From assembly GCA_009780755.1 (NCBI GenBank), contig WQZL01000126.1:1-7384 (forward strand): a DNA stretch of 7,384 nt. The letters are read 5' to 3'. The notes beneath the pieces are model-generated. The model was not told the origin of the DNA. It ran no database searches and worked only from the letters and a program-made list of their open reading frames with translations. The stretch comes from Promicromonosporaceae bacterium. Lineage in GTDB: Bacteria > Actinomycetota > Actinomycetes > Actinomycetales > Cellulomonadaceae. Within the stretch, counting starts at the first letter, position 1. Each line of letters opens with the position of its first letter. Shown here piece by piece: positions 6,301 to 7,384 of the stretch. The position numbers and the translations under genes were made by a program.

Positions 6301-7384
6301 GTCAGCGGCACCAAAGCGCCAGCACCATTGCGGCCATCCCAAGTGATGTTATGCGTACCAGCGCGAGCCTGCGCTATGGTAAACGTGCGGTTCTGCCCGG
6401 CAATGGTCACGGTGATCGGACCGGCCTGGTTATTGGTCACCACAATCCGGCCACCATAGTTGGCACCGGTAGCGGTGTGCTCATACCGAACAGTAATGCT
6501 CGGGTTTGAGAACTGCGGGTTAACCCAGTTTGTCGACCGACCATCAAAGAACCGCGCCGTGCGTGGCATTGACAAGTCCGGCGGTTCCCAGAAAAAACGG
6601 CCAGCTGGCGCACGACACCCTGTCATGCCATCGACCTGGTATCGCCGACCACCCGGGTTCTGCCGCGGATCATCATGGTGGGCGAGCATTGAGCGGAACG
6701 CGGGCACACAGTTTATGTGAACGCCAAGGCCATTGGCGCGCATAGCCGAGTGGATACCATTAATCGAAGGTTGGGTAACTTCAAAGCGATAACCCTCAGA
6801 GGTCAAAACCCAGTGACGCTGGCGTTCGCGGAGGCTCAACCGTGCACTGCCGCCGGTAGTGTTGGGCATTCTCGCATCGCCGTAGCCTGACTGCCGGATG
6901 ATGTTACCCCACACACGACCACGCTGCATGGTGCCAGCCGGGGTACGCACCGCAATATCCCAGCGGGAGGGGATCCAACCCCGACCCTGAGAACCTGTGG
7001 AAATGTCTAGCCCTCCGGTGTTGCTTTCCAGAAGTACCCGGGCACGCCAAACGCCCGCCGTTGCGCTACGCAACTGCATCCGCTGCAATGGATCGGCGGT
7101 ACCGTTTCTGGCCGCCATTGCCCCGGTAGCCTGTTGACCCTGGGTAACACCACGGTTAAGCACGGTGCGAATTACCTGCCCGGTTGGCGAAGTGACTTCC
7201 AATACAGCACGCGAAACACGGTAGGTATGCGCATGCCGCCAGCTGTTGGTGAGACCACGTATATCAATCTGATGACAAGCATCCGCGAAAATATAGAAGG
7301 TCTGCGAGCGTGACGTGTGGCCGCCACCCCAGTTGCTGTTGTGTGACTGACGGCTAGTGGTCGTGGCGTTGTTCCAGTTCGGCG
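1..7384 (-). CDS. Giant repeat-containing surface protein, internal fragment (both ends outside the window)
   Basis: One minus-strand frame is open across the whole window: 2,460 complete codons from 7382 down to 3, with no stop found. Neither start nor stop codon is here, so the full protein is longer. The product is probably exported and displayed on the cell surface as a long rod of beta-sandwich domains. Order from the N side: a basic module (residues 1-489) containing a FlgD-like Ig segment; eleven DUF11-like repeats (490-1915) joined by proline-rich linkers; then at least four repeats of a second Cys-containing family (1916-2460). Frame continuity is supported by repeat motifs in register throughout (NINW-S/N-GT, LRAA-D/N-PSIGAG, PGLVLAP, VTCxGT). 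No enzyme motif was recognised. Adhesion or cell-surface scaffolding is inferred from architecture only. Signal peptide and wall anchor, if any, lie outside. I am very confident of the frame and coding status, moderately confident of surface location, and not confident of any specific ligand. Confidence 0.93.
357..803 (-). repeat. B-family repeat B3 (residues 2194-2342)
   Basis: 149 residues. It begins CDPSISVVKSSSMGNPVNLT, then ITNDGNEALENITWVDNTVT, GPHVVWHAC, SLVLPPGAAITCHGTVVMG and NVLLVEGFGVTTGEEVYDV. Conserved cysteines are at residues 2258 and 2296. The acidic tail DVDDFDIIVIP leads to the junction motif CVENC (residues 2339 and 2343). Like B2 it has the VEGxGV plus acid-cluster ending, which B1 lacks. 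Confidence 0.72.
804..1244 (-). repeat. B-family repeat B2 (residues 2047-2193)
   Basis: 147 residues. It begins LRPEVSVQKTSPHGNPALFT, then TFTFQNTGTEAMTNITW, GPDVTWLRC, NLVLPPGGVVTCEGTIAMG and NVMTIEGEGVDSGYEVDD. Conserved cysteines are at residues 2110 and 2144. It is joined to B1 without a CxxxC motif (IPPLRPE instead). The C-terminal tail is strongly acidic (YEVDDEAEWKLEIGQGQ) and ends in CVDDC, with Cys at residues 2190 and 2194. It resembles B3 more than B1. Confidence 0.72.
1245..1637 (-). repeat. B-family repeat B1 (residues 1916-2046)
   Basis: 131 residues of a second beta-sandwich family. Its order is CLYVEKGSSFGDSFTRP, TDIPVSFSFRNDS, TNITWRDVTTAGPDVIWSSC, GFQGTFPGLVLAPGQRVTC, EGTLSMGHDD, then TGDWETTVIPP. 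Conserved cysteines are at residues 1974 (after GPDVIW) and 2009 (in VTCxGT), 35 apart. The NITW-D-x-GPDV plus LxPGxxVTCxGT pattern resembles DUF11/DUF7507-type repeats of wall proteins; this is an inference from memory. It is strikingly similar to B4 in protein and DNA. Confidence 0.72.
1638..2051 (-). repeat. Last A-type repeat A11, transition unit (residues 1778-1915)
   Basis: 138 residues, the most diverged recognisable A unit. It opens with CETVVVPGGLISQGGESIHV and LRNTGETPATVAALW, keeps the Ala/Ser-rich middle and a xxxSGASVTFEYVVEH strand, and ends GGDWELDDC. Cysteines are at residues 1778 and 1901, 123 apart. There is no proline linker. A short acidic helix-like tail (RIVQETIAEACEDDC) leads into the B array and introduces the first CxxxC motif (residues 1912 and 1916). 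Confidence 0.65.
2052..2459 (-). repeat. Diverged DUF11-like repeat A10 (residues 1642-1777)
   Basis: 136 residues. It opens with CVMVASPIRVSPGIETTHSV and WNEGHEERTISAVIDITNAL, then TTLTWTGTLAPGQTALITYR, LQADGEPDGEAAM in place of LRAADPSIGAG, and GGDTCSVLNQT. Cysteines are at residues 1642 and 1758, 116 apart, a slightly longer loop than the others. The linker is APPPPPPARLA with six prolines. Confidence 0.72.
2460..2852 (-). repeat. DUF11-like repeat A9 (residues 1511-1641)
   Basis: 131 residues. It opens with CTQVASPTTVEAGLETIHTI, then TSVTSLANALAGGRFSLVAG, NNINWSGTLPAGG, LRAADPSIGAGD and GGNTCAAPNATLA. Cysteines are at residues 1511 and 1621, 110 apart. The linker has ten consecutive prolines (+ strand 2463-2492). 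From here on the repeats carry more Glu and Asp and no further A-array lysine. Confidence 0.78.
2853..3245 (-). repeat. DUF11-like repeat A8 (residues 1380-1510)
   Basis: 131 residues. It opens with CVKTASPTLVLPNGVTTHTI, then WNEGHLARALTSQTSIANHL, GGRFTFVTGS, TNINWSGTVPAGG, LRAADPSIGAAE and DRTCVVANTTTE. Cysteines are at residues 1380 and 1490, 110 apart. It holds the last lysine of the A array. The linker is IPPPPPPPVDPI, seven prolines. Confidence 0.78.
3246..3638 (-). repeat. DUF11-like repeat A7 (residues 1249-1379)
   Basis: 131 residues. It opens with CTKTASPVLVGAGNETVHTI, then SSTSVVNALQGGRFTLVAGS, SIGWHGTVPAGG, LRAADPSIGAG and GAGTCEVVNTTEA. Cysteines are at residues 1249 and 1359, 110 apart. 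It ends in an eleven-proline run (+ strand 3249-3281) made of alternating CCT, CCA and CCG codons. Confidence 0.78.
3639..4016 (-). repeat. Highly divergent domain A6 at a repeat position (residues 1123-1248)
   Basis: This 126-residue unit occupies exactly one repeat period, but most A-family motifs are missing: no TSIANAL, no NINWSGT, no LRAADPSIGAG. It opens with CLITSNRMVVRPGETFVVTG and has Cys at residues 1123 and 1235, 112 apart, matching the array spacing. GEMTFTLRVPAD aligns plausibly with GTVTITYRLRAAD of its neighbours, so it may be a fast-diverging A unit. It is enriched in Phe, Tyr, Trp and Pro (IRYIFPGAFGE, FGLFRVWAPFGATWNGSC), suggesting a binding-specialised or swapped domain. 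It ends YVYVPSPPPPV. Confidence 0.6.
4017..4391 (-). repeat. DUF11-like repeat A5 (residues 998-1122)
   Basis: 125 residues. It opens with CTKTGTPRLVQPGDVTTHTV, then RTLSASVNISQALAAGRM, NLLNWTGTLAGG, LQAADPSTGA and GGSCTVENEL. Cysteines are at residues 998 and 1107, 109 apart. It is the only ordinary A unit before A11 that is not followed by a proline tract. The connector is ENELTQPHLGDSY, leading straight into the aberrant unit A6. Confidence 0.75.
4392..4784 (-). repeat. DUF11-like repeat A4 (residues 867-997)
   Basis: 131 residues. It opens with CTMTGNPRVVAAGAETLHTL, then RALSSSTSIANALQNGRF, NNINWNGTLGAG, LRAANPSIGAG and NNGTCNVVNET. Cysteines are at residues 867 and 977, 110 apart. It is followed by a run of eleven consecutive prolines, encoded on the + strand by an AGG/TGG/CGG triplet tract at 4395-4427, one of the two longest proline runs in the window. 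Confidence 0.78.
4785..5162 (-). repeat. DUF11-like repeat A3 (residues 741-866)
   Basis: 126 residues. It opens with CTQTATPRLVQPGAETTHTV, then RALTSSTSIANHL, GGRFTLVAGSISANRG, DNINWSGTLTAG, LRAANPSIGAG and NNNCSAPNET. Cysteines are at residues 741 and 851, 110 apart. It is very close to A4 in the SxTSIANxLxxGRFxLVAGSIS segment. The linker is only PVPPAPT. The position after Cys-Thr holds Gln, where A2 has Lys. Confidence 0.78.
5163..5543 (-). repeat. DUF11-like repeat A2 (residues 614-740)
   Basis: 127 residues. It opens with CTKSVNARLIQPGATTTHTL, followed by the RTLSSVTSIAQHL segment, NNINWSGTLAPG, TITYRLRAANPSTG and GGNTCTGVNET. Cysteines are at residues 614 and 722, 108 apart. It has one of only four lysines in the A array, two residues after the first Cys. 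The linker is PPIPPPPPPT, eight prolines interrupted once by Ile. Confidence 0.75.
5544..5915 (-). repeat. DUF11-like repeat A1 (residues 490-613)
   Basis: First unit of the tandem A array, 124 residues. It opens with CTMTGAPRIIPAGQTVTHSV, carries the core motif NTITWNGTLNAGQTATITYQ followed by LRAANP, and closes with GGTCNVTNET. Cysteines are at residues 490 and 599, 109 apart. It lacks the PSIGAG version seen in later repeats (PAQTAT instead) and is one of the more divergent units. The linker to A2 is short, APPPNPT. The family match to DUF11-type domains is inferred from the pattern: Pro-Gly, then a THT strand, then xNxG, then a terminal TCxVxN strand. Confidence 0.7.
5916..6218 (-). other. 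Trp/Arg/Asn-rich connector before the repeats (residues 389-489)
   Basis: This connector runs from IQIRALNGPNSGNQRINW through HHPNHCWDNGTQMRCGG to VDGRTTWGDGRQMNEWMYG, ending at the first Cys of repeat A1. Two cysteines nine residues apart (residues 415 and 424) bracket WDNGTQMR and could form a small disulfide loop. The repeated aromatic and Gly-Asp/Asn-Gly turns, lacking polyproline, suggest a folded segment and not a flexible linker. I do not recognise a family. Confidence 0.4.
6219..6509 (-). other. FlgD-like Ig domain within the giant protein (residues about 292-388)
   Basis: The segment starts near NPSITVRYEH, passes through GGRIVVTNNQAGPITVTIAG, and contains THNITWDGRNGAGALVP followed by LTTAITINASVAAG. 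The WDGRNxxGxxVPxxxxxxxxxA signature (Trp at residue 348) is the hallmark of the FlgD Ig-like fold, a beta-sandwich often appended to secreted and surface proteins as a structural spacer. Lysine is absent, so Arg carries the positive charge. The domain sits between the basic N-terminal module and the linker region before the first repeat. Family assignment rests on this motif and was not tested against a profile. Confidence 0.6.
6510..7384 (-). other. N-proximal basic module of the giant protein (residues 1-291)
   Basis: This stretch precedes the repeats and is not repetitive. It is rich in Arg, Asn, Trp, His and Gly, and I found no lysine in it. Residues about 26-115 (FYIFADACHQIDIRG, then AVLEVTSPTGQVIRTV, then GVWRARVLLE) read like a beta-sandwich of the kind seen in pre-peptidase or CUB-like accessory domains. 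Residues about 140-275 (RGRVWGN, then HWVLTSEGYRFEV, then NGIHSAMRANGLGVHINC, then HHDDPRQNPGGRRY, then GRFFWEPPDLSMP) recall N-terminal modules I remember from actinobacterial DUF11-type surface proteins, where a line such as GRVWxxxY leads to YRYxVxxxxYNGxxS. That resemblance is from memory. Cysteines at residues 36, 225 and 256 could form disulfides after export. No catalytic motif is evident. The true N-terminus lies beyond base 7384. Confidence 0.5.

Noticed and set aside
6219..6509. A flagellar hook-cap (FlgD) gene
   Set aside because: Only the Ig-like WDGRNxxG signature is present. It is embedded in a giant surface protein, and the rest of FlgD is absent.

Overview
The whole window lies inside one giant protein-coding gene on the minus strand. 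The minus-strand frame whose codons occupy + positions 3k to 3k+2 (7382 down to 3) is open for all 2,460 codons, with no stop that I could find. Both the real start (beyond base 7384) and the real stop (before base 1) are outside. Residue numbers below count from the codon at 7380-7382 as residue 1. No second gene, RNA gene, promoter, terminator, insertion sequence or CRISPR array is visible.

The product looks like an extracellular, repeat-built surface protein (adhesin or stalk type). From N to C within the window it has: (1) an Arg/Trp/His/Asn-rich, apparently lysine-free region of about 490 residues (5916-7384), which includes a FlgD-like Ig segment around 6219-6509; (2) eleven tandem domains, A1 to A11 (1638-5915), each about 125-138 residues, resembling DUF11-type bacterial beta-sandwich repeats, with one Cys at each end and proline-rich linkers of up to 11 consecutive prolines; (3) a second family of larger repeats, B1 to B4 (1-1637), each 131-149 residues where complete, with a different Cys pair and CxxxC motifs at three of the four junctions. 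B4 runs off the end of the window.

Organism: the mixed but fairly GC-rich codon use, the giant DUF11-like architecture and the N-terminal module remind me of Gram-positive Actinomycetota, for example Actinomycetales or Micrococcales. This is a low-confidence inference. No signal peptide, sortase motif or membrane anchor is visible, because both termini are missing.

The points most worth a second look are: conserved Cys pairs in every A domain and in the B domains; near-absence of lysine (about nine in 2,460 residues by hand count), with eight of the nine near the start of a domain; one A-position domain (A6) almost unrecognisable in sequence yet keeping the Cys spacing and repeat period; polyproline linkers encoded by GGN-type triplet tracts; and a B1-B4/B2-B3 similarity pattern suggesting block duplication.
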